Shown: positions 51,234 to 60,077, counted from the stretch's first letter. The stretch: 64,000 bases of DNA from Nonomuraea indica (GCF_002850745.1 NZ_KZ559472.1:336347-400346); one strand, 5' to 3'. Translations and numbers: made by a program. Notes: generated by a model not told the origin, from the letters alone.

Positions 51234-52655
51234 ATGAGCAGTGGATGTTGCGGCCCGGCGGCCGCCCCCGCCGAGCAGGTGACCGCGCAGGCGTTCCCCG
51301 CCTCCCCGTGGCGGACGGGCGAACCTCCCGTCGTGGTGATCGGCGCCGGCCCGGTGGGGCTGGCCGCCGCCGCGCACCTGGCCGAACGTGGCCTGGACTT
51401 CGTCGTCCTGGAGGCGGGCGAGCGGGTGGCCGCCTCGGTCGCGCGGTGGGGGCACGTGCGGGTGTTCAGCCCGTGGAGGTACGACATCGACGCCGCCGCC
51501 CGCCGCCTGCTGGAGGCCGACGGCTGGAGCGCGCCCGACCCCGAGTGGCTGCCCACCGGCGCCGAGCTGATCTCGGACTATCTCGATCCCCTGGCCACCC
51601 TGTTCGGCGACAGGGTACGGCTCGGCGCCAAGGTGTCGGCGATCAGCCGTCTCGGCCATGACCGGGTCCGCACCCACGGCCGCGAGGACGTGCCGTTCCT
51701 GGTCCGTCTGGACGGCGGTGAGGAGCTGCAGGCCCGCGCGATCATCGACGCCTCCGGCACCTACGGCACGCCGAACGTCCTGGGCGCCGGCGGCCTGCCC
51801 GCGTACGGCGAGGCGGAGGCGGGGGAGCTGGTCGACCACGCCCTGCCCGACGTGCTCGGCGCCGACCGCGCGACCTACGAGGGCAAGCACACCCTGGTCG
51901 TGGGCGCCGGCCACTCGGCCGCCACCACCCTGCTCGCCCTCGCGCGGCTCGACGGCACCCGGATCACCTGGGCCGTCCGCGCGGGCAGCGCCGCCCGTAC
52001 CTACGGAGGCGGCGCGGCCGACGCGCTGCCCGCCCGCGGCGCGCTCGGCACCCGGCTGCGGGCCCACGTGGACGCCGGCCGCATCCAGCTCCTCACCGGG
52101 TTCTTCACCCACTCCCTCACCCGGAGCGGCGAACGGATGACCGTGGTCAGCCGTGACCCGTCCGGCGCCGAGCAGTCGGTCACCGTGGATCGCGTCGTGG
52201 CCGCGACCGGCTACCGGCCGGACCACTCCATCGCCTCCGAACTCCGCCTGGACCTCGACCCGATCCTCGGATCCACCCGGCAGCTGGCACCGCTGATCGA
52301 CCCGAACCGGCACTCCTGCGGCACCGTCCCCGCCCACGGCGTGGACGAGCTGTCCCACCCCGAGCCGGGTTACTATGCGGTCGGCGTCAAGAGCTACGGC
52401 CGCGCGCCGACGTTCCTGATGGCCACCGGCTACGAGCAGGTCCGCTCGGTCGTCGCCGCGGTCGCCGGAGACTGGGCGGCGGCCCGCGACGTCCGGCTCG
52501 ACCTGCCGGAGACCGGCGTGTGCTCCTCCAGCCTCGCCGAGGCCCAGGAACGGCGCGTGGGCCTGGCCACCGGCGTCGGCGGCGGCCTGCTGGCCACCCC
52601 GCTGCCCCTGGCTACCGCCGGCGCCTCCGGTGAGGGCGGTAGCTGCTGCGGCTGA
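51234..52655 (+). CDS. ArsO-like FAD/NAD(P) flavoprotein monooxygenase
   Basis: 473 residues. The FAD motif is VVIGAGPVGLAAAAHLAERG and the NADPH motif VVGAGHSAATTLLALARL, with ATGYRPDHS near the end, as in flavin monooxygenases (ArsO group). Two Cys pairs, MSSGCCG at the N-terminus and GSCCG at the C-terminus, could bind metalloid. It is followed by an MFS gene and arsR, so arsenic detoxification is the best guess. A 12-codon ORF at 52668 between this and the MFS gene is probably not a gene. Confidence 0.83.
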   Translation: MSSGCCGPAAAPAEQVTAQAFPASPWRTGEPPVVVIGAGPVGLAAAAHLAERGLDFVVLEAGERVAASVARWGHVRVFSPWRYDIDAAARRLLEADGWSAPDPEWLPTGAELISDYLDPLATLFGDRVRLGAKVSAISRLGHDRVRTHGREDVPFLVRLDGGEELQARAIIDASGTYGTPNVLGAGGLPAYGEAEAGELVDHALPDVLGADRATYEGKHTLVVGAGHSAATTLLALARLDGTRITWAVRAGSAARTYGGGAADALPARGALGTRLRAHVDAGRIQLLTGFFTHSLTRSGERMTVVSRDPSGAEQSVTVDRVVAATGYRPDHSIASELRLDLDPILGSTRQLAPLIDPNRHSCGTVPAHGVDELSHPEPGYYAVGVKSYGRAPTFLMATGYEQVRSVVAAVAGDWAAARDVRLDLPETGVCSSSLAEAQERRVGLATGVGGGLLATPLPLATAGASGEGGSCCG

Positions 52656-52701
52656 AAGGGATCGACATGGCGAACGGGCATCCCACCGCCGGCGAGCCGG
52701 A

Positions 52702-53937
52702 GTGACCTCCGGCGCCGGGACCGCCGCCCCGCGAAGCGGGGGCGGCGGTCGCTCGCGTCCCGGCCACGGCCGGCGGGTCGTCGCCGCGCTGGCCGTCACC
52801 CAGACCATCGGCTACGGCGTGCTCTACTACGCCTTCTCCGTCTTCCTGGCGCCGATGGCCCGCGACCTGCACGCCACCAAGGCCCAGGTCGCCGCCGCGC
52901 TCACCCTGTCGATCCTCATCGCCGCCCTCTGCGCCCCGCTGGTCGGCCGCCGGCTGGACGCCCGCGGCGGGCGCGGCATCATGACCGCCGGGTCGATCCT
53001 CGGCACGACCGCCGTGCTGGCCTGGTCACGGGTGGAGAGCCTGCCTCAGCTGTACGCGGTCTTCGTCGCCATCGGCGTCGCCTGCGCGATGGTGCTCTAC
53101 GAGGCGGCCTTCGCCGTCATCGTCAGCTGGTTCGACGACTCTACGCGCGGCGGCCGGGCCGGAGCCCTGCTCGCGGTCACCCTCGTGGGCGGCTTCGCCT
53201 CCGCGATCTTCCTGCCGCTGACCGGCCTGCTGGTGGAGTGGCACGGCTGGCGCCAGGCCCTGGTCGTCCTGGCGCTCATCTACGGGGTGGCCGCGGTCCC
53301 CCTCCACGCGCTCGTCCTGCGCCGCCGTACCCACGCCAGGCACGAGCCCGCGGCGGCGGAGAGGCGCGCCGGCATCGTCAGGGCGGCCACCCGCAGGCGG
53401 CCGTTCTGGCTCCTGGTGATCGCCTTCACCGCCCACGCCGGAGCGATGGCCGCGATGGCGATGCTGCTCATCACCTACCTCGTCCACCTCGGGCACCCGC
53501 CCGTCCTGGCCGCCACCCTCGCCGGTCTGCTGGGGGTCCTGTCGGTCACCGGACGGCTGATCACCACCGGCCTGCAGGCCCGCATGCCCACCGCGCTCGC
53601 CGCCGCCATGATCTTCACCCTCCAGGGCGTCGCCGCCCTGCTCCTGCCGCTCGCCGGACGGACCGTGCCGGGCGCCGTCGGCGTCGTGCTGCTGTTCGGG
53701 CTGGGCTTCGGCATTGCCTCCATCACCCTGCCGCACCTGCTGGTGGGCCGGTACGGCACCGCCGCCTACGCCTCGTTGTCCGGACGTGTCGCCGCCTTCG
53801 CCGTCGCCGACAAGGCGCTCGCTCCGCTGGGAGCGTTCGCGCTCGCCCAGGTGGCCGGATACGGCTGGGTGATGGGTGTGGTGGCCGCGGCCTGCGTGAT
53901 CGCCGCATTGGCCCTGGTGGCTTACCATCGCCTATGA
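52702..53937 (+). CDS. MFS transporter in the ars-like cluster
   Basis: 411 residues from GTG 52702, with 12 helices in two halves separated by a basic loop (RRRTHARHEPAAAERR). It starts TQTIGYGVLYYAFSVFLAPM, a segment of the monocarboxylate-like/oxalate-formate MFS group often seen beside ArsR. Substrate: probably an organoarsenical or other metalloid product, inferred from neighbours. Confidence 0.82.
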   Translation: MTSGAGTAAPRSGGGGRSRPGHGRRVVAALAVTQTIGYGVLYYAFSVFLAPMARDLHATKAQVAAALTLSILIAALCAPLVGRRLDARGGRGIMTAGSILGTTAVLAWSRVESLPQLYAVFVAIGVACAMVLYEAAFAVIVSWFDDSTRGGRAGALLAVTLVGGFASAIFLPLTGLLVEWHGWRQALVVLALIYGVAAVPLHALVLRRRTHARHEPAAAERRAGIVRAATRRRPFWLLVIAFTAHAGAMAAMAMLLITYLVHLGHPPVLAATLAGLLGVLSVTGRLITTGLQARMPTALAAAMIFTLQGVAALLLPLAGRTVPGAVGVVLLFGLGFGIASITLPHLLVGRYGTAAYASLSGRVAAFAVADKALAPLGAFALAQVAGYGWVMGVVAAACVIAALALVAYHRL

Positions 53938-53969
53938 TTTAGACGGCTTTCGAAGCAGAGGGGTGCCGC

Positions 53970-54317
53970 ATGACCGCCGTCACGATCCAGTGCTGCGCGC
54001 CGATCGCGCGCGAGCCGCTGTCCCGGAGTGACGCCGCCGAGCTCGCGGTCATGCTCAAGGCCGTCGCCGACCCGGTGCGGCTGCGCCTGCTGTCGATGAT
54101 CGGCTCCCACCCGGGCGGCGAGGCGTGCGTGTGCGACCTGACCGAGACCTTCGACCTCACCGCCCCCACGATCTCCCACCACCTGAAGGTCCTGCGCACC
54201 GCGGGCCTGATCGACGGCGAGCGCCGCGGCACCTGGGTCTACTACCGGATCGTCCCCGAGGCGGTGAACAGGCTCGGCGCGTTGTTCGCCCCGCTGACCG
54301 AGCCCGCTCTCGCCTGA
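53970..54317 (+). CDS. arsR: ArsR/SmtB-family repressor
   Basis: 115 residues. ACVCDLTETFDLTAPTISHHLKVLRTAGLI has the ArsR metalloid Cys pair (CVC, in the place of ELCVCDL) inside the recognition helix. An additional CC at residues 8-9 may be a third ligand. The last gene of the cluster, with its own upstream region that shares a motif with the arsO-like promoter, so it probably controls both. Confidence 0.92.
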   Translation: MTAVTIQCCAPIAREPLSRSDAAELAVMLKAVADPVRLRLLSMIGSHPGGEACVCDLTETFDLTAPTISHHLKVLRTAGLIDGERRGTWVYYRIVPEAVNRLGALFAPLTEPALA

Positions 54318-54483
54318 CCTGCCCGGCCGACGTCCTCGCCGACGCCTCAACCGCCGCGTCTCCCCGCCGTCCGCGCATCGGAGAGCCCCGTCATCGGGTA
54401 CGAGATTCATCGGGTACGAGACGCGTGACGCTGTGACAATGATCGCGTGACTGGCTCGAGAGATCGTGGTGGAGGAGGCTGAG

Positions 54484-55173
54484 GTGCCGGAGACGACCGT
54501 GGCCGAGGTGATGGCCGAGCTGGCCGCACTCGAGGACCCGAAGACTCGCGAGGTGAACGAGAAGCACGGTGACGATCACGGTGTGCACCTCAGCAGGCTG
54601 CGCGAGCTCGCGAAGCGGCTGAAGACCCAGCAGGAACTCGCGTGCCGGCTCTGGGAGACGGCCGACACCGCGGCGCGACTGCTGGCGATCCTGATCTGCC
54701 GCCCGAAGGCGTTCGAGCGTGACGAGCTGGACGTCATGGTGCGCGAGGCGCGCACCCCCAAGGTGCACGACTGGCTCGTGAACTACGTGGTCAAGAAGAG
54801 CCCGCACGCCGAGGAGCTGCGCCTGGCCTGGTCCGCCGACCCGGATCCGGTGGTCGCGAGTGCCGGCTGGGCGCTGACCACCGAACGCGTGGCCAAGAAG
54901 CCCGAGGGCCTCGACCTCGCAGGACTGCTCGACGTCATCGAGGCGGAGATGAAAGCCGCCCCGGATCGCCTGCAGTGGGCGATGAACCACTGCCTGGCGC
55001 AGATCGGGATCGAGCACGCCCAACACCGCGCCCGTGCGATCGACATCGGCGAACGGCTGGAGGTGCTCAAGGACTACCCGACTCCGCCCAACTGCACGTC
55101 CCCGTTCGCGCCCGTCTGGATCAACGAGATGGTGCGCCGATCGTCCCCCTCAGGCTCCACCGCGACTGGATGA
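54484..55173 (+). CDS. DNA alkylation repair (AlkD/HEAT-like) protein
   Basis: 229 residues from GTG 54484, chosen for GGAGGAGG five bases upstream. Helical repeats with VMAELAALEDPKTREVNEKHGDDHGVHLSRLRELAKRLK and LRLAWSADPDPVVASAGWAL are typical of the DUF1061/AlkD-like family that excises alkylated bases. It is isolated, without a clear operon. Confidence 0.82.
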   Translation: MPETTVAEVMAELAALEDPKTREVNEKHGDDHGVHLSRLRELAKRLKTQQELACRLWETADTAARLLAILICRPKAFERDELDVMVREARTPKVHDWLVNYVVKKSPHAEELRLAWSADPDPVVASAGWALTTERVAKKPEGLDLAGLLDVIEAEMKAAPDRLQWAMNHCLAQIGIEHAQHRARAIDIGERLEVLKDYPTPPNCTSPFAPVWINEMVRRSSPSGSTATG

Positions 55174-55223
55174 GCTGCACAGACATGACCGGCATGAGGG
55201 CCTGGTCCTGCCAGCCAGGGCTG

Positions 55224-55450
55224 CTAGGCGTCAGTGTCGGCGGCCACGACCTCGGCGGCGTAGAACCCGCTCACCGCGCTCGCCGCCTTGACCTCCCTTC
55301 GCGAACCGTCGCCGGAAGCTCGTGTCGTCGGCCAGTTCGGGACGGATCAGCTTCACCGCGACCAGGCGGCGTCCCGGAGAGCGCCCCAGGAAGACCTGCC
55401 CCATCCCGCCCTGGCTCCTCGACCCGAAGCCCCCGTACGTTCTGATCCTG
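55224..55450 (-). pseudogene. Serine/threonine protein kinase N-terminal remnant
   Basis: On the minus strand GGMGQVFLGRSPGRRLVAVK and LIRPELADDTSFRRRFA match the glycine loop and VAVK of an actinobacterial kinase. A one-base insertion near 55297 shifts the frame. Correcting it restores REVKAASAVSGFYAAEVVAA before a TAG at 55224-55226. Only about 75 residues remain, without HRD or DFG. It covers most of the 324 bases between the repair gene and the next hypothetical gene. Confidence 0.75.
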
Positions 55451-55497
55451 CCGGACGGCTTCGATCCGACGAACCCTGGCAGGGCAGGATAGGCGGC

Positions 55498-55863
55498 ATG
55501 CCGAGGTATCCGACAGAGGAGACGAGGCAACACCTGCGCCGACGCCTGAACGATCACGCTCGGTCGCGCCGGCAGGTGGCCGGGATCGACGTGAGCTTCC
55601 GGGGCGAGTTCGCTCACATCGTGGCGCGCCTGCACGGCGGTGCGTACGCGCGGCTGTGCCGCCTGCGCTTCACTGGTTGTCCGGATGTCTGGGGCCTGGC
55701 CCTCTACCTTCCTGACGAGGGCCTGTACCAGGACAGCCTCCTGCCCGATGGCTCCTCCGCCGGCTCTCCCGAGGACGCCCTCGATCGCGCCTGTGCCTTC
55801 CAGTTCGCTGACCCGGATGTCCCGACACCGGTTCCCCCCGCCATTCCAAGGCCGGCGGACTGA
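55498..55863 (+). CDS. Hypothetical protein
   Basis: 121 residues from ATG 55498. The middle reads GIDVSFRGEFAHIVARLHGGAYARLCRLRFTG and looks like a folded alpha/beta domain. I do not recognise the family. No strong ribosome binding site. Confidence 0.6.
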   Translation: MPRYPTEETRQHLRRRLNDHARSRRQVAGIDVSFRGEFAHIVARLHGGAYARLCRLRFTGCPDVWGLALYLPDEGLYQDSLLPDGSSAGSPEDALDRACAFQFADPDVPTPVPPAIPRPAD

Positions 55864-55920
55864 CGTGACCTCCAGGCGGCGGATGGGCGTGATCCCTTGA
55901 CGCTCACCCTCGAACCTCCC

Positions 55921-55946
55921 TATCTTGGAATGGTCGTTCCAAGATA
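55921..55946. promoter_or_regulatory. TetR operator, perfect palindrome
   Basis: TATCTTGGAA (55921-55930) and TTCCAAGATA (55937-55946) are perfect inverted repeats around six bases, and CCTCC/GGAGG extends the symmetry outwards (55915-55952). The right arm runs into the AAGGAGG ribosome binding site of the tetR gene, so binding would block both transcription and translation. Confidence 0.85.
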
Positions 55947-55959
55947 AGGAGGTGGCGGC

Positions 55960-56562
55960 GTGCCCGACGTCAGGCACTTCGACCCCGACGCGGTTCTGGA
56001 CCAGGTCGTACGCCTGTTCTGGCAGCGCGGCGCCGAGACCACCGGCATCGCCGAGGTGGTGGCGGCGACCGGCCTCAGCCGTTCCAGCCTGTATGCCACC
56101 TTCGGCGGCAAAGGACAGCTCCAGGCAGCCGTGCTGCGCCGCTACCTGGAGCGGCAGTCACGGCCGGTGTTCGAGGCGCTGGCCGGCGATGTCCGGGGGG
56201 TGACGGCCATCGCCGCGTTCTTCGAACGGCTGGTGGCGGCGCGCTGCTCGGGCGAGCACGCCCGCTGGGGATGCCTGGTCACCAACACCCACGCCACCGC
56301 CGGCGGCCGGTCCGCCGAGATCCGGCAGGTCCTGGACGACCACCACGACGCGCTGCGGGCGGCGATGCGCGCCGCGCTGGAGGCGGCGCGCGCGGACGGC
56401 CAGCTCCGGCCCGGCCTGGATCTGGAGGCGGCTGCCGAGGCGCTGACCCTTCAGGCGTACGCGGTCAACCTGCGCTCCAGAGCCGGCGCCGAGGCGCCGG
56501 TCCTGCTGGCAGCCGTGCACGCCGTACTCGATGGTTTCACCACTCCCGAGGAGAGACGATGA
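55960..56562 (+). CDS. TetR-family repressor
   Basis: 200 residues from GTG 55960 with AAGGAGG. The helix-turn-helix is TTGIAEVVAATGLSRSSLYATFGGKGQLQAAVLRRYL. CRWGCLVTNT-like text (HARWGCLVTNTHATAGG) fits the TetR_C_16/YcdC-type group linked to electrophile control. It overlaps the AhpD-like gene (ATGA). Confidence 0.93.
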   Translation: MPDVRHFDPDAVLDQVVRLFWQRGAETTGIAEVVAATGLSRSSLYATFGGKGQLQAAVLRRYLERQSRPVFEALAGDVRGVTAIAAFFERLVAARCSGEHARWGCLVTNTHATAGGRSAEIRQVLDDHHDALRAAMRAALEAARADGQLRPGLDLEAAAEALTLQAYAVNLRSRAGAEAPVLLAAVHAVLDGFTTPEERR

Positions 56563-57119
56563 GCGGTTTCCGCACCTACGACGAAAGCGACGCTCCCGAG
56601 GCGGCCCGGCCGATGCTGCAGGCGGCCAGGAAACGGATGGGGTTCGTGACGACCCTGGCCGGAGTGATGGCCGAATCTCCGGAGCTGCTGGCCGGCTACA
56701 ACGCGCTGGCCGAGCAGTTCGGCAAGTCGTCCCTGCCAGGACCGGCCAAGCACGTGGTGTGGATCACCGCCAGCGTGGAGAACGGCTGCGAGTACTGCGT
56801 GGCCGCGCACTCCACGATGGCGTTGCGCGCACGCGTCCCGGCCGAGGTGGTCGAGGCCCTGCGGGCCGGCAAGCCCCTGCCGGACGAGGCGCTGGAGGCC
56901 GCCCGCCGGCTCACCCGCCTCATGGTCGCCCAGCGCGGCTGGGTGGACGACGCCGACGTCGAGGCGTTCCTGGCAGCCGGCTACACCCGGCGCCACGTGC
57001 TCGACATCGTGCTCGGGGTCGGGATGAAGACACTGTCGAACTACACCAACCACATCGCCCACACCCCGCTGGACCCGGCCTGGCAGGACCAGGAATGGAC
57101 CCGCGACCAGGCGATCTGA
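56559..57119 (+). CDS. Carboxymuconolactone decarboxylase/AhpD-like protein
   Basis: 186 residues. The active site reads ENGCEYCVAAHSTMAL, the CxxC...H of AhpD peroxidase-type members. It is translated with tetR, so a peroxide or electrophile response is likely, with the palindrome as the switch. Confidence 0.9.
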   Translation: MSGFRTYDESDAPEAARPMLQAARKRMGFVTTLAGVMAESPELLAGYNALAEQFGKSSLPGPAKHVVWITASVENGCEYCVAAHSTMALRARVPAEVVEALRAGKPLPDEALEAARRLTRLMVAQRGWVDDADVEAFLAAGYTRRHVLDIVLGVGMKTLSNYTNHIAHTPLDPAWQDQEWTRDQAI

Positions 57120-57206
57120 CTGCCCGATCGGCCCCGGCTCCGCGACGATGCTCCTCCAGCCCTACGATGCGTACCCGGCTGAGCGGAGGCGCTGCTCGCG
57201 CCGGCG

Positions 57207-57938
57207 TCAGGCCTGGTACTGGGGGTATCCGTAGCCGACGACCTGCGACTTCGGCCGGACACGCTGCTCGACCTTGCCGTTGCCGGTGTTGCCCTCGATC
57301 GTCGTGATCGTGCCGTCGCCGTTGTCCTTCTTGACCAGGCCCATGTGATCGATGCTGTCGATGCCTCCGCCGTTCCAGGAGAAGTACACGACGGCGCCCG
57401 GCTTGGGCGCGGCGCCCCAGCGCTTGTTGGCCCTGAACCACTTGGCCCAGGTGACGGTGTAGGCGTCCCAGCCGACCGTCGGGCGCAGGCCGGCCTTCTC
57501 GCCGACCCACGAGACGAACATCGCGCACCAGGGCGCGTTGGCGTAGGCGCGGATGCTGCCACCGTCGCGGGCGACGGTCTCCAGAGCGCGCCGCGATGAC
57601 ATGTACCACTCGTGGAAGGGGGTGCCACCGCCGGCGGCGTTCTCCTTCACGCCCACCTGGGACTCGGCGACCTGGATGAGTGACTGCGCGGTCAGCGTGG
57701 TAGGCCTCTGCGGAACAGCGGCCTTCGCGGGGGCCGGCTTAGCCGGGATCGGCCGCGCAGGGAGGGCCTTGGCAGGAACGGCGTTGGCTTCTGTAGTCGA
57801 GGCCCGTTCCTGCGTCGGGTGGTCGTCCGCGAAAGCGGCGCTGCCGGGTACCAGTACGCCGACGGCCACAGCCGCGGCGACGGCGAACTTCGGAAGTGCA
57901 GCGGACGTGTGGGCACGGTGTGGAACGTGCAGGGGCAT
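57207..57938 (-). CDS. Secreted CHAP-domain cell-wall hydrolase
   Basis: 243 residues. A signal peptide (LPKFAVAAAVAVGVLVPGSAAFA) and an Ala/Pro linker (PAKALPARPIPAKPAPAK) precede the CHAP domain (about 90-243), with PWCAMFVSWVG holding the catalytic Cys and IDHMGLV the His. It cuts peptidoglycan cross-links outside the cell. The ydaO-type riboswitch in its leader indicates control by c-di-AMP. Confidence 0.9.
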   Translation of the reverse strand: MPLHVPHRAHTSAALPKFAVAAAVAVGVLVPGSAAFADDHPTQERASTTEANAVPAKALPARPIPAKPAPAKAAVPQRPTTLTAQSLIQVAESQVGVKENAAGGGTPFHEWYMSSRRALETVARDGGSIRAYANAPWCAMFVSWVGEKAGLRPTVGWDAYTVTWAKWFRANKRWGAAPKPGAVVYFSWNGGGIDSIDHMGLVKKDNGDGTITTIEGNTGNGKVEQRVRPKSQVVGYGYPQYQA

Positions 57939-57944
57939 GCTGAG

Positions 57945-58085
57945 ATTGACTCCTTGCTTCCATGCCGCCTACCGGGTTAGCTGACGGGTTCGGGCGTGGA
58001 AGTGCCCTACGGAATGCCGTCTCGGACGGGCGTTCCGATTCACCCCAAGAAGGATTGGGTCCCCGGTTCCGCGATGATCGCGAAT
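57945..58085 (-). ncRNA. c-di-AMP riboswitch (ydaO/yuaA type)
   Basis: On the minus strand the conserved blocks appear in order: CGGAACCGGGGACCCAAT, GGGGTGAATC, GTAGGGCACTT, CCGAACCCGTCAGCTAACC, GGTAGGCGGC and GGAAGCAAGGAG just before the CHAP gene start. These are the core of the ydaO motif, which in actinomycetes precedes Rpf and NlpC/CHAP hydrolase genes and turns them off when c-di-AMP binds. Confidence 0.92.
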
Positions 58086-58197
58086 TCGGCGGCCGCGCCG
58101 CTCTGCAGATCGATTCCTGCAGATGAGGCACGGTCTCGGTAGTACGAGAGGCGGTGGTCCGGCTGTGGGGCACCGGGATGTCGCCTCGCGGGCCCCA

Positions 58198-58226
58198 AAG
58201 TAACGGAGACGTATATTGCGCGGCAA
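58198..58226 (-). promoter_or_regulatory. Candidate promoter of the riboswitch-CHAP transcript
   Basis: TTGCCG (58226-58221), 17 bases, and TTACTT (58203-58198) lie about 115 bases upstream of the riboswitch core. Confidence 0.3.
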
Positions 58227-58707
58227 GCGCAGTTCTGTGCTCGTCCACTGAATGGGCTGCCTGACCTGCGGTTTAGTGGACCATTCTTTACCTTTGTGCA
58301 GGGTGCCACGATCGCGCTTATGATCCTCATCATTCACAAACGCCCCGTGTGTAACGACATGAAGGCCTCACCTCCTACGGCGCGTAGCACGAGACGAGCC
58401 CGGACCCACCGTGGTCGGACGAATCATGAAAGGCATCAAGGATCAACACGTACTGTCCATCGTCGTAGGACGGAAGTGCAGCCGTGATGCCGTGCCCCGA
58501 GGAATGTCGCCGTGGGCGCCCATCGCGCGCCTGGGCCATTTACCCCCACCCCACGGCGCGCCCGGATGGCGACGCTGATCGTCATCATCCTGTGGCCCCG
58601 CCGGTGGGCTGTCCCGGCGCCTGGCGGCGCCATGAATGGATATCGAATCGCCGTAGTCATGCCGGCGGAAGGCGGCCGCATCCTTGGACGGCACACCTGG
58701 TCGGTGC
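58227..58707. other. Gene-free region upstream of blaI
   Basis: About 480 bases of lower GC content than the surroundings. Short open frames on both strands have no supported start or recognisable family. I see no RNA gene. A TAGAAT at 58722-58727 may be the blaI -10 element. Confidence 0.5.
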
Positions 58708-58725
58708 TCTACGATCGCCGGTAGA
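58708..58725. promoter_or_regulatory. Possible BlaI operator
   Basis: TCTAC and GTAGA are an inverted repeat around GATCGCCG. It overlaps a TAGAAT -10-like element 32-50 bases before the blaI start. A related TCTACGGCG...TAG sequence occurs at about 60082, before the lipoprotein gene. Confidence 0.4.
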
Positions 58726-58758
58726 ATTGAGGCGAGCTGCCCGGTTGGAGGTTTTCGC

Positions 58759-59130
58759 GTGGCGCGCAGTCTGGGGGAGCTGGAGGCGGTCATCATGGAC
58801 CGCATGTGGTCTTACCGGCGTCCGGCCACAGTGCGCGACGTGCTGGAGGATCTGCGCGCGGAGCGGTCGATCGCCTACACGACCGTGATGACGGTGATGG
58901 ACAAGCTCCACACCAAGGGTCTGCTCCGGCGGGAGCTGGTCGGCAAGGCGTACCTCTATCAGGCGGTCGCCTCCAAGGAGGCCTACACCGCGGACCTGAT
59001 GCGCGACTCGCTGGCCAGAAGCGGCAACCAGGCCGCCACCCTGGTGCACTTCCTGGAGCGACTGACTCCGGAAGAGGCCGGTGCCCTGGAGGCGGCGCTC
59101 CAGGTGTTCCCGCCGAGGGGGCGCGCATGA
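58759..59130 (+). CDS. BlaI/MecI-family repressor
   Basis: 123 residues from GTG 58759, with TTGGAGG eight bases upstream. The helix-turn-helix reads RPATVRDVLEDLRAERSIAYTTVMTVMDKLHTKGLL. It overlaps the M56 peptidase gene (ATGA), as is normal for BlaI/BlaR pairs. Confidence 0.93.
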   Translation: MARSLGELEAVIMDRMWSYRRPATVRDVLEDLRAERSIAYTTVMTVMDKLHTKGLLRRELVGKAYLYQAVASKEAYTADLMRDSLARSGNQAATLVHFLERLTPEEAGALEAALQVFPPRGRA

Positions 59131-60077
59131 CGGCGGTGGCCGTGCTGGCGGCCTATCCGGTGGTCGCCGCGATCGTCCTGCCGCGGTTGCTGAGCGGGGG
59201 CGGATGGGCCGAGCGTGCGCCCAGGCTGGCGATCCTGCTGTGGCTCGCGGCGTGCGGTTCCGTCGTCGTCTCGGTCCTGCTGGCCGCCTTCGCGCTGGCG
59301 GTGCCCGCTTCGGTGATCGGCCACGGCCTTGCGGCGCTTTTCGCGGCGTGCGCCGCCTGGCTGACGCACGGGCCGGGCATGACGACGACCACCACCGGCA
59401 TCGCCCTGGCCGTGGCGGGCGCCGTAGCGGCCCGGATCGTCTATCGCGCCGCGGTCGTCTTCACGCGTGCCCGTACGGAACGGCGCCGTCACGCGGAGAT
59501 GCTGGCGTTGCTGGGGAGGCACGACGGGCTGCTGGACGCGATCGTCGTCGACTACGACGAACGGCTGGCCTACTGCCTTCCCGGCAGGCACGGCAAGGCG
59601 GTCATCACCACGGGAGCCCTGCGCAACCTGAGCCTCGAACAGGTCGCCGCCGTACTCGCCCACGAGCAGGCTCACCTGCGCGGACGCCACCACCTGGTCC
59701 TCGCCGTAGCGGAGACCCTGGCGACGGCGTTCCCCGGCGTGCCACTGTTCGAGCGGGCCAGAGCCGAACTGGCGCGACTCATCGAACTCCTTGCCGACGA
59801 CGTGGCGGCCCGTCGGCACCCACGCGTCCTGATCGCGACCGCCCTGGTGGGGCTGGCCACCGGCCGTGCGCCCGCCTTCGCTCTGGGCGCGGGCGGCGAC
59901 ACCGCGCTGGCCCGCGTACGGCGCATGCTCAACCCGGAGAAGCCTCTCGCCCGCAGGCAGCGCCTGGCCGGGTCGTTCGCCATCGCCCTGCTGCTGGCGG
60001 GGCCGGCCGTGGTGGCGCTGCTGCCCGGGCTCAGCTCGTTCCTCGTGCACCACTGCCACAGGCTCCTCGGACTCTGA
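59127..60077 (+). CDS. M56 (BlaR1-like) membrane metallopeptidase
   Basis: 316 residues. The HExxH zinc site is AHEQAHLRGRHH (about 175-186), with ELLADDVAARR as the third-ligand region, and hydrophobic helices on both sides. There is no C-terminal penicillin-binding sensor domain. It probably cuts BlaI in response to an envelope signal. Confidence 0.9.
   Translation: MTAVAVLAAYPVVAAIVLPRLLSGGGWAERAPRLAILLWLAACGSVVVSVLLAAFALAVPASVIGHGLAALFAACAAWLTHGPGMTTTTTGIALAVAGAVAARIVYRAAVVFTRARTERRRHAEMLALLGRHDGLLDAIVVDYDERLAYCLPGRHGKAVITTGALRNLSLEQVAAVLAHEQAHLRGRHHLVLAVAETLATAFPGVPLFERARAELARLIELLADDVAARRHPRVLIATALVGLATGRAPAFALGAGGDTALARVRRMLNPEKPLARRQRLAGSFAIALLLAGPAVVALLPGLSSFLVHHCHRLLGL

Noticed and set aside
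52668..52706. 12-codon ORF between the ArsO-like and MFS genes
   Set aside because: Too short to judge, not hydrophobic, and its frame simply reaches the MFS GTG region.
58296..58724. Short open frames in the gap before blaI
   Set aside because: No ribosome binding site, unusual composition and no family resemblance on either strand.
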